Below are positions 21,984 through 35,711 of a DNA stretch of 64,000 nt, in pieces. How positions within the stretch are numbered: the first letter of the stretch is position 1; each line of letters begins with the position of its first letter. The notes below the pieces were generated by a model. It had not been told where the DNA came from and did no database searches. It worked only from the letters and a program-made list of their open reading frames with translations. A program made the position numbers and the translations under genes. Source of the DNA: Nemophila menziesii. Its lineage: Eukaryota > Streptophyta > Magnoliopsida > Boraginales > Hydrophyllaceae. Where the stretch lies: positions 36,696,731-36,760,730 of the forward strand of contig JARWIR010000010.1 in assembly GCA_029959085.1 (NCBI GenBank), in the 5' to 3' direction.

Positions 21984-22002
21984 GTCCTCGGCAGCGGCGC
22001 CA
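21984..22002 (-). other. Primer binding site, tRNA-Asp (element A)
   Basis: On the minus strand, TGGCGCCGCTGCCGAGGAC starts six bases after the LTR end. It is complementary to the 3' end of plant tRNA-Asp with few mismatches, the primer used by Athila elements. Confidence 0.85.
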
Positions 22003-22008
22003 AAAACT

Positions 22009-23585
22009 TGGTGGTCCTTTGCGTGTTCTAAAAATAATCCAATAAGTAAGAGAACCACAACCGCAAGTGTACGGTTGTCCCAAGTAATAATAGTGATAAA
22101 CAGGATCATTCGCAGGGACGGTATGGTTAACTACAATGCTTATCAGTTAATGAATGGTTGCACGTATGAAAACAAATAAAAGATTTAATAGTTGATTGAT
22201 TGGTTTCACTAATTTGTAAGTATGAAAGACTAATGTGAAAATGCAAATAAATGACAAGACGCAAATAATAAATAGCTAGATGCAAGAAATGGAAGGCAAA
22301 ACTTGAGAGACGCAAGGGATCCTCCTAACTCTATTTCATATCATATGTTGCTTAAGGTTCAAATTGGTCAATTAACATTGGTCGGGATTCAAGAGTCTTT
22401 GTACCCCCGTTAGGGTGGACTACAAAGCTATTCTAGAGTGTCACTAGTCCCATCAGGGTAAATATGATCCACTTTCAATGATTAAGCTATTTTACCTCAT
22501 TGGCCCTAAGATTAATTATGTTCGTCAGAATCAAATAATTTTTATCTTATATTGAGTAATTAAGTCTTTACCTAAACCCCCCGTCAAGATAAAGTTCCAC
22601 ACGCCACATATGTGGAATAGTTTAGATACTAACACCTATTCTTAGTTAGCTACTCCAAAAACAGTAAATAATCACCAATTACAGAATAATGTAAAAGACC
22701 CAATTCGATTTAATTAATTAAAACCCAAATTCAAACATATAAAATTCTATAGTTTTAGGATTCACCCATTAAGCATTCTCAAGTACTAAGAAGAAACTAG
22801 CTCATGCTAATAGAAATTAAAACTAAATTAAAAGAAATAAGACTCATATTTTTTTACAGAAATAAAAATAAGAAAAACCTAATTTCCGGAATTAGATTCG
22901 GCTGTGAATGGAGATATAGACCCTCTCCAACTCTTTAGCTTTCTTCAGCTTCCTTCGTTGACTTCTCTCTTATGCTTTATTTCTGAATAATGAGCTGTGT
23001 GAAAAATAGAAGTCAAGACCTCCTTTTATGAGCTCCAAAACGGATTAGGCCTTGTCTTAAGGATTAAGTTAAAAATTAAAAGCCCAAGTCCATTTTCTAA
23101 GCCCAAAATCCCGTAACTGCTGCACCACCTCCACTAAAACATCTCTAGCCGATTCGTTATAACTCCGATTGACCTCAAATCACTTGCTAAATTTCCGTAA
23201 CTCGATAAGGAACATAAGCTCTTCAAAGGTCAGCGGCTAAATAAACTCGTAAGTGCCTCGAAATCAGAAATCGTTGACCTGTTTTCCAGATTTGCAGCTT
23301 CAAAATATAATTCTTTTCGAGATTTATCTTCAAACTTTGACTCCATATCACGATCTTTGACTTTCTTCTCGGATTCCTCTCCTAGCTAATATTAAAAACC
23401 TACAAACTTTTCAATAAAATACACAAGATTACGTGCAAAAGTTTAATAAATTAAAAATACTAGAAATAAAAGAGGAAATTCGGATTATTGCATATTTAGC
23501 CCAAAAGTCTATCAAAATATTCAATTAAACATAAAAAATGATGTCTCCCAAGGGTCTAAAATAAGAACAATTAGGGAGACATCTA
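22009..23585 (-). mobile_element. 5' LTR of element A
   Basis: The LTR of about 1.58 kb lies immediately upstream of the PBS. Its 3' end reads GGACCACCA. Its 5' end has a decayed TGATGTCTCC (plus-strand ...GGGAGACATCTATCA near 23575-23588) with the inverted GGGAGACATCA partner at about 23538-23548. Three CCCTGACGGGG-like motifs lie at about 22405, 22450 and 22580, in minus orientation. A small ORF at its 3' end is not a gene. Confidence 0.85.
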
Positions 23586-23587
23586 TC

Positions 23588-24171
23588 ATCTTGACATGGG
23601 GGTTTAGGTATGGAGTTAATTACTTAATATAAGATATAAATTATTTGGATTCTGACGAACATAATTAATCTTAGGGCCAATGAGGTAAATTAGCTTAATC
23701 ATTCGAAAGTGGATCATATTTACCCTGACGGGACTTGTGACACTCTAGAATAGCTTTGTAGTCCACCCTGACGGGGGTACAAAGATTCTTGAATCCTGAC
23801 CAATGTCAATTGACCAATTTGACCCTTAAACAACATATGATATGGAATAGAGTTAGGAGGATCCCTTGCGTCTCTCAAGTACTGCCTGCTCATATTTGCG
23901 TCTCACCTTTATTTACTTGCGTTTAGCTATTTAATTACATCTTCACATTAGTCTTTCATACTTAGAATTAGTAAAACCAACCAACCAACTATTAAATCAT
24001 TTATTTTCTTTCATAAGTGCAATCATTCATTAATCGATAAGCATTGTAGTTAACCATACCATCCCTGCGAACGAACCTGTTTATCACTATTATTACTTGG
24101 GACAACCGTACACTTGCGTTTGTGGTTCTCTTACTTATTGCATTATTTTTAGAACACACACAGGACCACCA
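23588..24171 (+). mobile_element. Inverted LTR 3' fragment (element A family)
   Basis: These 580 bp match the reverse complement of 22009-22595, ending AGGACCACCA. With the LTR to its left, it forms a head-to-head inverted pair separated by about 1 kb. The first 1 kb of the LTR is missing and no PBS follows; the sequence turns into a different LTR at 24172. Confidence 0.85.
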
Positions 24172-25264
24172 CTTAGGTGGTGACCTAACAATTACCAGGG
24201 GACATGGGTAAGGGGACCCTCCGCAATGATCGGTAAAAATCTCAAACCCAAATGACTATCTAGTTAGACATTCCCGTCAAGATCACTCCCGCACAGTAAA
24301 TGTTTATGTGGTGTTTCAATAATTAGACACCCTTATAGGTTACCATCTAACTAATATGGTAATCCTATATGTTAGCCACCGCAAGAACTACAGACAAAAA
24401 ATCAGAGCACATAAAAACAGAGATAACACAACTAATTTCAATTAAATGTAAAAAGACATCCCAAATTAAAATAGATATAAAACAAGTCTAGGGTTCATAC
24501 CCATATTCTAATCTCAAGCTAAATATAATTAGTTCATACTAGAGAAAGAAGGAAAATAAATTACAAAGGTAAAGGGTTGGAATGTCATGAGTAGTTTCCG
24601 ACTCCTTCTTGTCTTTTCTTCTCTTGATGTAGGCTTAATATTGGTCTTTAGATGATTAGGAACTGACCAAGGATGATTTCTCTAAGGTTGGAATGGATAT
24701 ATATATATATATATATAAGCCTTTGGTCGAAATATGGAGTAATCCCCAATATAAGGAGTCCAAATCTTACGAAAATTCGTATTCCTAATCTGTAGGACAG
24801 GATAAACCTTTGCAGATTTTGATTTGGTCATATCACTTATGTTACTTATCGGAATTTAATTTTCTTTATATGTAAACAACTTCAATTAAAAGATCAATCT
24901 GCTCATATAAAAATCTCCTCCTAATTGTTGACTGATTTTCTGAAGAACTTTACTTAGTCGACATATGTGGACTTTTGGCAGTTTATTTACTTTCCAAATA
25001 TATCCAAACATTTTCTTTTTGACTTTGACTAAGGAATTTCCTTTACTTTTCCACTTCAAATAAGTTTCTGTAGGTGTAATAGCCTCCATATACCTAAGTG
25101 CTACACAAATTACGCGCAAAAGCTCACAACATAGCAAAACACCTAAAACTAGACAAGAAAGTGTAAAGTATGAATAAATGGAGAAAAATCCAAAATTAAA
25201 TACCAAATACCCCTAAAATGATGTCTCAATTATAGATTAATATATCATAAATCTGGAGACATCA
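24172..25264 (-). mobile_element. Athila-type LTR fragment, block copy 2
   Basis: This is the copy-2 counterpart of 1-885, extending about 220 bp further left. On the minus strand it starts TGATGTCTCC at 25264. Its 3' end is cut at about 24172 by the inverted LTR fragment. The TA tract at about 24695-24717 is shorter than in copy 1. Confidence 0.8.
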
Positions 25265-25906
25265 TGGGGACACGCCTCATTTTGAGTTGGGGTGTGGGGA
25301 TTCGTCGTCCCTCATCTCCATTATTTTTTGTGATTTACTAGTTTTTAGGAAAAAATTAAATTTTTTGATACATGGAATTAGATGTAGAGTGTGTTTAATA
25401 TCTTGAAAGCATAAAATTAGTGAGTTAATGATAGAAGGTAATATGTTTATGAGATGTTTTATTTTATATGCTTTGAGTATTTACATGAAAACACACATTG
25501 ATAGTAAAGAAACGATTAGTGAGCAATGCAGTAGAAATATGTTCGATCTTAGAGTTCCTTGAGAGGTGTGTAGGCCGTGAGATTCGAGCTAGTTGATAAA
25601 CCTATTTAATGAACGTGCTAGACGTGAGAAAGTAACGATATTTCATAGTTTAGAAAGTTATTAAGGCAGTTCTTTGATAATCCATTTGTTGCCTTTTAAC
25701 TCTTGGTACATTTATCATATTTATATCCATCTCAGCCCCTTTTAGCCTTTCTAAAGCCTTTTTATTAGCCATGTTATAATCCACACCCCATAGATTTTAA
25801 GACCTTTCCATATGACCCGCACTCGAATCACGATGCATAGACAATCGTTTTAGAGCTTGAGTTTGGGGTGGCGGGTTCACCATTATGGGAAATATTTTTG
25901 GGTTGT
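25265..25906 (+). mobile_element. Internal 3' noncoding region, first half (copy 2)
   Basis: Counterpart of 886-1527, nearly identical and non-coding. Confidence 0.75.
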
Positions 25907-27437
25907 TGATGTCTCTCTATTTGTGATGATTTAATATTAATTCGAGACATCATTTTTAGTGCTTTAGGAAGTCATTTGGTCGATTTTCATATAAATTAGT
26001 GCACTTTCCTATTTTGTGTCTTGATTTAATGATTTATTATTTTTAGAGCATATTGAGTTTAATTTTTTATCTAATGTGAAGATTTAAAGATATATATGGA
26101 TATTAATTAGATTCTAAGTCAAGAATTAAAGATATGGAAAGAATTATGCATGGAAATTAAGAGATAAAGGTAATAAATATTGAAAAGGGAAAGATAAAGT
26201 TGTCAAGTAAATCTGAAATTCTGAGCCACGTTCAAAGATGAGATCATAACTCAATATTGGCTAGGAATATGGAGATGAGGTATGCACCAAATGATAGAGC
26301 TTTCCGAGATGATAAGTTTGGATATAAAGAACGCATCAAACGGATAAGTATTGAAGTAGATATGGCCAAAACAAATCAGCAGCAGATTCTTACCTTATCT
26401 ATATTTTAGGGTTACGAATTTGAGTTGAGGTAGAAGTGTATTACCTTACTTCTAACCCAAGTAAAACGATTAGGGCTGTATAAATACCTATAAATACACC
26501 CTTATACCTCTTGTAATTCACCCTTGCTCAGTTCTAAACCTTATATTAATTCTTAGTCATTGTAGAGAGCAAGATGAAGCTTTTGTATCAATCTTTTAAT
26601 TTATTTCTTTCAGGTATGAACTAGTTCTACCATAGCTTGGGTTTTGCATTATGTATAATCTATGAATTCTATTTTCTTTCTATCTAATTTTCTTTGTAAA
26701 TTATATGTTTTAATCTGATTATAGCTGCTTAACAAATATATGTTTATGTGTTTTGATTTATTGCTTGTCCTAAACCTGATCACTTTAGGCTTTCATAATA
26801 GTAGTTAGATGTTCACCCTGTAAGGGTGTCTAATTATTGAAACCCCACATAACGTCTAGTCTCCGATATTGGTCTTGACAACACCAATTCTAACTAGATA
26901 GTCATTAGGGTATGTTTTTCACCACTATCACCATATAGGAATTGAATTGCTTAGGGCCTTGGTAGCGCTTGATAACCCTAAGTTTAGGCTGCCTTGTGGT
27001 TGTGTTGTTGCCCCCTTAGTCGCTCTCAAGGTCTAAGAAATGGGAATTTAGAATCCTGACTATTTATCGAAGAGCTATAATCTCCCTTAGTAACTAGAAT
27101 TTAACAGAATGAATTAGAAGGATTAGTGCAGACTAGCAAATACCTAAGATATATCTCTCTACTTGATATCTTATTTATTTTCTTGTCTTAACTTTTATTT
27201 AGTTTAATTAATCATCTCTCAATTTATCTTATTTAATTGCTTTATTTTAATTATTAATTGCTACTCTGATTATTGCCCATTCGTATAACACACTAAGTCC
27301 CTGAGAATGAACTTTCTTATCATTAAAACTTGCATACATCCTGTAATACTTGCAGTACCGTGCTTGTCTAGGGTGCTTTAGTGCATTATTTTTCGTGTTT
27401 ATTTATCATATTTTTTATCACACCCTAGGCGACACCA
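25907..27437 (+). mobile_element. Solo LTR (copy 2)
   Basis: Counterpart of 1528-3062, 1531 bp, with the same flanking GTTGT/GTTGC. Differences from copy 1 include a small deletion near 27166 and scattered substitutions, for example around 26280-26340. Confidence 0.85.
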
Positions 27438-28259
27438 GTTGCGTTTTTGAGATTATATATTTTTGCTCTATATTTTGATGATGATTCACTGTTTATAATA
27501 TTTTAACCCTTTGCCAGGGAAAAATTAAATGAGAAAAAATTGAAAAGAAAAATAAATGTATGTGAAAAAGTAGCATGACATATCACATAAAAAAGATAGT
27601 CATAGCTGTAATACCAAAAGAAAAATTGATATAAAAAGAATTTATGATTTTGACCGGCAAAGTGGAAATTCTTATGTGATCATCTTTGAAGCATTATTGG
27701 GTTATTGGGGATACTATTTAGTGCATCAAATCATTGGTTTGAGTGAGAACATCTTATAAGAGTAACTCAAGCTCTAGAGTGATTCGTTGATGGCTAGTGG
27801 GGAAAGAGCCAAAGACTCACTCTAAATTATCCAAATATACAATCATACCTTCCCTAAGCCAACATTACAACCTTTAAGACCTTATGATTCTTTACTATGT
27901 GATCTAGGAAAAACTGAACCAATAGAGAGTAGTTAGATGGATCTTTGGATACGAGTTAGGCTCGATGAACAAACTATAGCCTCCATGTTTAATTAAGTGA
28001 AGAACCTCTCCTTCGTGCATTGCAAACCTAATCTAATTTTGAATTTAAACCGTGTTGATTGTTTGTATGTTAAGTATATAGTAATTTAATTTGTATATAT
28101 TATTACATGAAACTTGCTAAGTAGTTTCTTTGAGTTTATTATTCATATTATTTTATCTTCTTTCCATTGTGCTTAATTGACTTAGATGTGTATTTAGAGA
28201 TTTCCCTGTGTTCTTATCTTTTATTGTATCAGGGCGATACAACTTTGAGTTGGGGGTCT
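27438..28259 (+). mobile_element. Internal 3' noncoding region, second half, with PPT (copy 2)
   Basis: Counterpart of 3063-3885. The polypurine tract reads TTGAGTTGGGGGTCT, closer to the F-element form than copy 1 is. Confidence 0.75.
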
Positions 28260-28868
28260 TGATGTCTCCATATTTGTGATATATTGATCTAGGTTTGAGA
28301 CATCATTTTAGGTTTATTTGGTTAATTGTTAAGGGATTCTTCCCCATTATTAGGCAATTTCTTAATTCGTGTCTTGATATGATGATTTGTTACTTTTAGA
28401 GCATATTTGGTATAATATGTGTGTTAATGTGAAGATCTGAAGGTTTATGGAAATATTTAGATATCAAATCAAGACAATGGGAGTAAAGGAAAGAAAATCC
28501 AGGAGCAATCAGGTGGTAAAAGGAAACAAAGTTGAATTAGGAAAGGAAAAACTGCCATAGAAATCTATCAAATTTGTAGCTACGTCTACTAAAGTGAATA
28601 TAACTCCACATCAGCTGTGATTTTGGATGAGACTTTAAAGGGTTAGCTAGATCTTTTTGTTTCAGTTCTTTTGATATAAAGTACATAATATTTGGCCCAG
28701 TAACAAAGGAGATATGACCAAAACAAAACAACAGTGTTTATCATGTCCTATATTTTAGAAAACGAATTTGAATTGGACTTGGAAAACAATTACTTTCCTT
28801 CCACTCTAATATTTCGACCTAGACTTAGAAAACACGTATAAATACACCCTTTTATCATTGTAAACATG
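28260..28868 (+). mobile_element. 3' LTR truncated near its transcription start (copy 2)
   Basis: Counterpart of 3886-4494, with the same truncation point just after the TATA box region. Confidence 0.75.
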
Positions 28869-30546
28869 AGTCTGAAGCGTTGATTATAAAGCCATCTTTA
28901 ATTAAAGTACTATCTATTATTTTGTACCATTGTTTAGGTGTTTGTTTCAAAACATATAGATATTTCTTAAGCTTACATACTTTTCTCTCTTGACCAGATG
29001 CATCAAAACCTTATGGTTGGACCATATATATATCTCTTCATCTAGGTATCCATTCAAAACCGCGGTCTTAAAACCCGTCTGATGTATAATGACTTTATGA
29101 ATGGAAGCTAAAGCTATTAGAGTTCTTATGGTGGCTATTTTGGTCACTAGAGAATAGGTGTCAAAGTAGTAGAAACCTTTCTTTTTAGTAAAGACTCGAA
29201 TTACAAGTATATCCTTAAATTTCTCTATGGAACCACCAGGTCTTGATTTCCTCTTAAAGATCCATTTTATACTAATTGACTTACATCCCTTTGGTAAGTC
29301 AGTTATGTTCCACGTGTGGTTTGATCTAATGGATTCTATCTCATGGTTTACCGCCTTTTTCCAAAAGCCAGCATCTATTGATATCATAGTCTCAGTAAAG
29401 GTCTTGAGATCTTCCTCACGAAGAAAACAAGAAACTAGTTCTTCACATAGCATATCTATGTAAAAATCCCAGTCTAGAAAGCAGTAATAAAGTTTAGTCC
29501 AAAACTAGACTTAATCCTACGTCTTTTACTTTTCCTAATTTCATTATCAGAGTTATTTCCTAAACTCAAGGAGGGTAGATAATTAGACAATCACTAACAA
29601 GTGTTTAATATTGACTGGTGAGTCATTACCGATAGATGACAACATTCTTTTTCAAAGGAACTATATGCTCAAAGAATTCAGTGTCTCTTGATTCACTAAC
29701 AGCGTTATCAACTAAGGACATAAATCTATAAACTTCACTGTTTTGAGCATATCCTATAAAGATGGATTCTACGGTTTTGGGTCCAATGTTGACTTTCTTG
29801 AAGTCGGGTAGACCTACCTTGGCAAAACACCACCACACCCATAAAGATTTAAGGTTAGGTGGATATCTTTTCTACAACTTGTAAGAGGTCTCATATATAT
29901 GTTTATGGGGTACTCAATTTAATACATAGCAAGCAGATAAGAAAGCTTCTCCCCACATGTTAGACGGTAAACCTGAACTTATCAACATGGCATTCGTCAT
30001 TTCATTAAGGAATCTATTTTTCCTTTCAGCTATGCCAATTTGTTGGGGTGTATAAGAGGCGGTAAGTTCACGAATAATTATGTTCACACAATTCTTTAAG
30101 TGTGTTAGAACTATATTTGTTGCCCTTATTGGACCTAAACCTTTTAATCTTTCTATGTAGTTGGTTTTTCAACCTTAGCCGTATATTTTAAATGGTAGAT
30201 TCCGCTTCATCCTTATACCTTAGGAGGTATACTTTGGTGAACCTAAGTAGTTATCTACAAAGGTCGTATAATATAATATTCCTCCTCTACTACCGGTAGT
30301 TGTAGAGTTTACCAATCGGAATGCACTAACCTTAAGAATTGAGTTTTTCTAGTGATTAAATTTTTAAACACTTCTTAGCATGTTTAGCTTCTACACATAT
30401 TTGAAAATTAATTAATCCATCGTTAGAGTTTCCAGGTATCAGTCCATGAGATTTAAGTCTTTTAATAGAGGAAACATTTACGTGCCCTAATCTAGCGTGC
30501 CACATATCAAGAGATTCAACAATATAAGCAGATGTAGATGCATTCT
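28869..30546 (-). pseudogene. Ty1/copia pol fragment (copy 2)
   Basis: Counterpart of 4495-6170 with the same domains and shared disruptions. The RT N-terminal open stretch (29453-28947) runs further than in copy 1 because of small indels near 29010-29035. It is a dead fragment. Confidence 0.85.
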
Positions 30547-31805
30547 TGATGTCGACCTATTTGTGATGAATTAATCTAGGTTGGAGACATAATTTTAGGT
30601 ATATTCTAGTATTCTATATGCTAATTCCTATTTCTTGTCTTCATTTGATGAATTATTATTTTTAGAGCATATTTGGTTTAATTTGCGTGTTAATGTGAAG
30701 CTTTAAAGATATATAGTAATTAATTATATGACAAATAAATTATAATATAAGAAAAGAAGATATGGATGGAAATTGGAGATAAAAGGAAGTAGAGATAAAA
30801 TAGGAAAGGAAAAGTCGATAAGTAAATCTGAATTTCTGCAGCCATGTCCACTAAAGTGAAGATAAATTATAATAGGCTGGTAATTTGTAGGATCAATATA
30901 AATTTAAAGTGTAGATCTTTTCGACGTGGTCGTTTCGATATAAAGTAGGCAGAAATCGGAGCAATAACAAATGAGATACGACTGAAACAAGACATCAGTG
31001 TTTATCCTATCTCCTATATATTAGGAAACGAATTTGATTTGGAAAATAAGTACAATTTCTTGCGTTCTACTCCAAGAATCCGACCTAGTAGCCTCTTAAC
31101 ACCTATAAATACACCATTTTATCATTGTATACATGTCCTTGCTTAGTTCTAAGCCATATATTAGTCCTTGCTTGAATATTAATTCTTAGTATCAAGTTAT
31201 CATTCAAAGAAGCAAGCTCACCTGTAGAGGAAGATAAGAAGCAAGAAGAAGGAAAGTTACAAAATCCTCTTCTACATATCTCCTTCTCTATATCTAGGGT
31301 AATTAACTATAGATTTGTGGCTTCACCATATTTCTAAACTTTTATTTTGTAAGTTTTATTATTATTTGTTGGGTTATTATTTTGTCTAAATTCCATAATA
31401 CTATTTGTTGTTTTAATTGATTTGATCTTGGCGTATATTGGTGATGTGTGTTTTGACTTATTGTTCAGCCCTATATTTGGCCATTCATAGGATCCTTAGT
31501 AATTGAGTTAACACCCGGGAGGGGGGGTTCAATCATTGACAACACCACATAATCGTCTAGTGTGTGGTAGTGATTCTGACGGTCTTGCCTAACTAGATAG
31601 CCATAAAGGTTTGATTTAACCACCAATCATTACTCAGGGTCCCCATACTCATGTCCCTTGGTAGTGGGGAGGTTGCTCCAACCAAAAAAGAATAACCCTG
31701 AACTCTATGAAATTAAATTACTTTTAACCTAATCTCATTACTTTTTAATTTTTTTTATAATTATTTAATTTAATCATAATTAATTATAATTAGTCATGTT
31801 GTTTA
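30547..31805 (+). mobile_element. Athila-type LTR, 3' truncated (copy 2)
   Basis: Counterpart of 6171-7430. A G-tract occurs at about 31518-31528 in the ACACCCGGGAGGGGGGG stretch. Confidence 0.75.
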
Positions 31806-32898
31806 TTATATTTTTATACAAATCCTACAATGACCTTTATGACATTGGAAGTCTTATAAATTTGCATGGTACTTGGCTTTCTCAAGTTCAACTTACTCTT
31901 TTTGCACTATTGGTCCATGTATTACACAAAATACAGGTTCCTAACTTCCTATATTGATCTCTTTGTATTAATTGCACTATTTCTCCCTATATTTGCAGGA
32001 AATGACTCATATATATCCTCGGATTTTAGGCCACGAGGTTTTGAACTAAACCATTTTTTTTATTATATAGAGAAAACTGAATTTATTTCTTCATATATTA
32101 TATTCTTAATATTTCTCCCTATATTCTTATTCTTAATACTTCTCCCTACATTTGCAAGCACATGCTCATATATACAAGAACGGGTGTTTGACACAAGAAC
32201 AAACTCTTATCTGTAAATAAGTTACTGCTACATCATCTTTATTTTCTGTTATGCAGTGAACTAAATCATATTTTTTATTATGTAGAAGAAACCTTAGTTG
32301 AGCAAGTAGATAATAGTGGAGTGAGTATAATGGGCAATTTTGTCAACAATTACTCAGTTAATGTACCAAAATTGTGTTGGGCAGGAGAATGAATTCTAAG
32401 CTTGAATTGAATTGTGCGGGAGAGTGAATTCTAAGCTAAAATTGTATTGTGATGGAGAGTAAATTCTAAGCTTGAATGTACCACAATTGTGTTGTGCATG
32501 ATTTGTTGATTGTGCAGGAAAATGATTGCTACGGTAATTTTAAGGTAGTTTATTTCTATCTTTTTTTAAGACATAGAAGGAAGAGAACAACATGTAGGAG
32601 AAGGGATTGTAATTAGAATAATTGACACCTGCATTATTTGAGGGATTGTAATTGGAATAATTATTTATGTCATCTAAATTATTTAAGATTACAATTTTTT
32701 ATTACATAAAAATATTTTTGTTGATTAATTTATAGTTTATGCAGCTGTTTGTGCGAAATGCATCCTATCCTATTTTTTGTGTTTGGTTGAATATTTTTTC
32801 AGTATATTTTCATATCAAGAATTGTTTTTTTATCTTGTGTTATGTTTATTTTTTAAAATTAATATTATTAGAGTATCTTCAGGTGCGAGTTCATACCT

Positions 32899-32965
<67 letters not shown>

Positions 32966-33680
32966 GCATGAGTGAAACTTTTTTCATTACTGTTAAAATA
33001 TATATCAATGGTAACTAATTAAGAAGCATCGATCATATTTATGGAAAAAGGTTATCGACTATTTTTTATAGAATTTTTCGGGCTAGGGTGGTTGAAACCA
33101 ACCCTGGTTTGTATTTAAAATACAAAATAATTTTGGATTCAATTAGGGGCAACCAGAAATTAAAGATAGTAGTCTCGGGATACATTATAATTTTGTCCAA
33201 TCTTTTTCTGGATAGAAAATTTAGTAAAATCAAATATTTAATTTCTCAACCTACATATTAGCCTAAATAAAATATTAGGGTGCGATTGGTACGCAATAAT
33301 GAGTTAGGAATGGAATGTTAATTCTCATGGAATTTTATTCTTATACTTGGTACGATTTGAAATGTCTGCGAATCTGATTACTAAAGAAAATGAAATCCCA
33401 TGAATAAGGTAATAGTCATCCCATCTACCCTATGTATTAGCTCATTCCTATTATGTTAAAGATTATGATTTTATTAATTAATTTATTCATAATCTCAAAA
33501 TTTTATCAAATAAATATTACTTGTATCACTTTGAAATCTAAAAATCTTGAAAAAATAATTACAACATAATCATTTTTTAAAAAATTTGAGATATTTTATT
33601 ATCACAAATCTAAATTTTATGTGCATCATAAATGGTTTTTTTTTAAAATATTTTTTTATTGTTTCTTCTTTTTATATATA
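31806..33680. other. Unassigned AT-rich repeat DNA (copy 2)
   Basis: Counterpart of 7431-9256. ORFs here are not preserved between copies. It contains the expanded TA tract listed separately and the three-unit GAATTCTAAGCTT array at about 32368-32490. Confidence 0.5.
32899..32956. repeat. TA microsatellite, expanded in copy 2
   Basis: About 58 bp of TA repeats correspond to only about 14 bp at 8521-8534 in copy 1. The short open frames of alternating Tyr and Ile across it are artefacts. Confidence 0.95.
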
Positions 33681-35403
33681 CTAGGTATAACCCGTGCTTG
33701 AGGGCACCACCATATTAATCCATGTTAGACGACACTCTTGAAAATAAAATGTATGTGGTAATAGATATCTTTAAGATCTATTATTTGTTTTCGGTCACTC
33801 ATCAGTTACAACATATGATGAAAGCCTAAGCTACAATGCATCTCTAGTTTCTTTGCATGTTTACCTATATATTTAAACTCAAGATCAGGATGGATAAAAA
33901 CCACTACAGATCTCTACAATATTTGTTATTAATCCAAACCTTTTATCAATCAGATCAAGCGTTAGACAATCATATGCTCAAGGCTCGATTATGCAAACTC
34001 GAAAATAAATTATTATATGACGGTTCCCAAAATTGGTCAAGGCTTGATGAATTTGGGACAAAACATCTCTAGTGATAAGACTTTTGTTTAATCATCACGT
34101 TTCTTGTAAAAAATTATGGATTCAAGGATTTCGCATGCAAGGATGCAACTACGTTTATATATCTCACCTTCTTTATCAGCTTTCTAGTTGGTTATTTTCT
34201 TTGGACATTTTGTCACTTTGATATGTTGATTCTCCCTAAATCCATTCTCATTATCTAGGGCATTAACTTTCACATATTTTTGAACCTTCAAAACAAATAA
34301 ATCTATATTTTAAGTTCAACAATTAGGCTCATACAATTGCAAATCTTTAAAGAGAAATTAGACATGCATTTTGTTGGACCTTTATCTTTTTAAATGTAGA
34401 TCTAAGTGATTCACATTATAAATCTCATCCTATTATAATGCATTCAAGTTCATACAACGTGCCCTTGGCCTTTTCCTTAAAAAAAATTCAATATCTTCAT
34501 CACAAAAAAAGACTTGAGAACATGTATCAATAATCTCAATTATTGGATCATTTCGGTTTTGAGTTAAGTTTCATGACTCTATTTACCTGATGTCGGTCAT
34601 GACGATAAACTTATTCATTTATTTGGTCAATGATTACAATAATCACAAAATAAAAACTCAAATTAAGTACATGTTTCAGATTCTATTATAAATTTTTGCC
34701 TTCTTCTAACCATAACAATTAAATAGTTTTTTCTTCTTTTCCTTCTCCTAACAATAAAACACGCATATACCAAACTGTATGAATGAGAACGATAAAAAAT
34801 GTATGAAAAAAACAAACTCCTTGAATGCAATTGACTAAATATTGATATTCTTCTCTGGTTGCCTTCTATGAGATTAAATCTCACAATACCAAACAATAAT
34901 ATATTTTTTACGTTAAATTATATAAAATTTTGAATACAAAGGAATATAGTTAAATTTATCAAATAAAAGTTACAATTCTGTCTTACACTTAATTCTAGTG
35001 AGAAATTGTATTCCTAAATGTGCGAAACATAATTCAAATATTCACATTACCCACTAAAAGAAATATCATGTGTAGTATGGTTGTTCTTCATTGAACAATG
35101 TGAAAACAAAATAAAATCAGATATTTCCTCTTCTCTATTTAAATAAACACTTTTAGTAATAGTCCATTTAATAGATCGTTAAACGTATAGGTGGGCGTTG
35201 ATATATAAAAGATTGGTGATTTTCTTTATATGGGAGAGAGAAATGGGCAAAAAATGTGGGATAGTGTGGTTGGGAGAAGTATCCCATGTTTATATTTTAA
35301 TTTATGAGCACGTGGCACAATCTAATTTTTCGGAGGATCATATACTTTTTGTCTAAAGATCCCGACCCCTCTTTGATTTTCGATTTTTCCCGTATAATAT
35401 AGA
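33681..35403 (-). mobile_element. Non-autonomous Helitron candidate (copy 2)
   Basis: Counterpart of 9257-10978: CTAG at 33681-33684, TC at 35402-35403 on the minus strand, same hairpin. The direct-repeat partner outside its 5' end is at about 35407-35660. Confidence 0.6.
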
Positions 35404-35711
35404 TATAATTATATTTATCAAAGAAAAGTTACATTTTTGTCTTACACTTTATTCCAATGAAAAATTATCTTCCTAAATTTTAGAAACATAATTCAAATAT
35501 TCAAATCGCCGACTAAAAAAAAAATTATATCATGTGTAGTATTGTTGTACTCCATAGAACAATCTAAAGTCAAAATAAAATAAGATCTTTCTTCTTCTCT
35601 GTTTAAATAAACAGTTTTAGTAATAGTCCATTTAATAGATCGTTAAACGTATTGGTGGGTGTTTTTTTGTTTACAGTGGAGACCACTAGGACCGTGAAAT
35701 ACAAAAGCTAA

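Noticed and set aside
31866..32216. 116-codon ORF in copy 2
   Set aside because: The equivalent frame is broken in copy 1 and the translation is low-complexity and aromatic, typical of AT-rich noncoding DNA.
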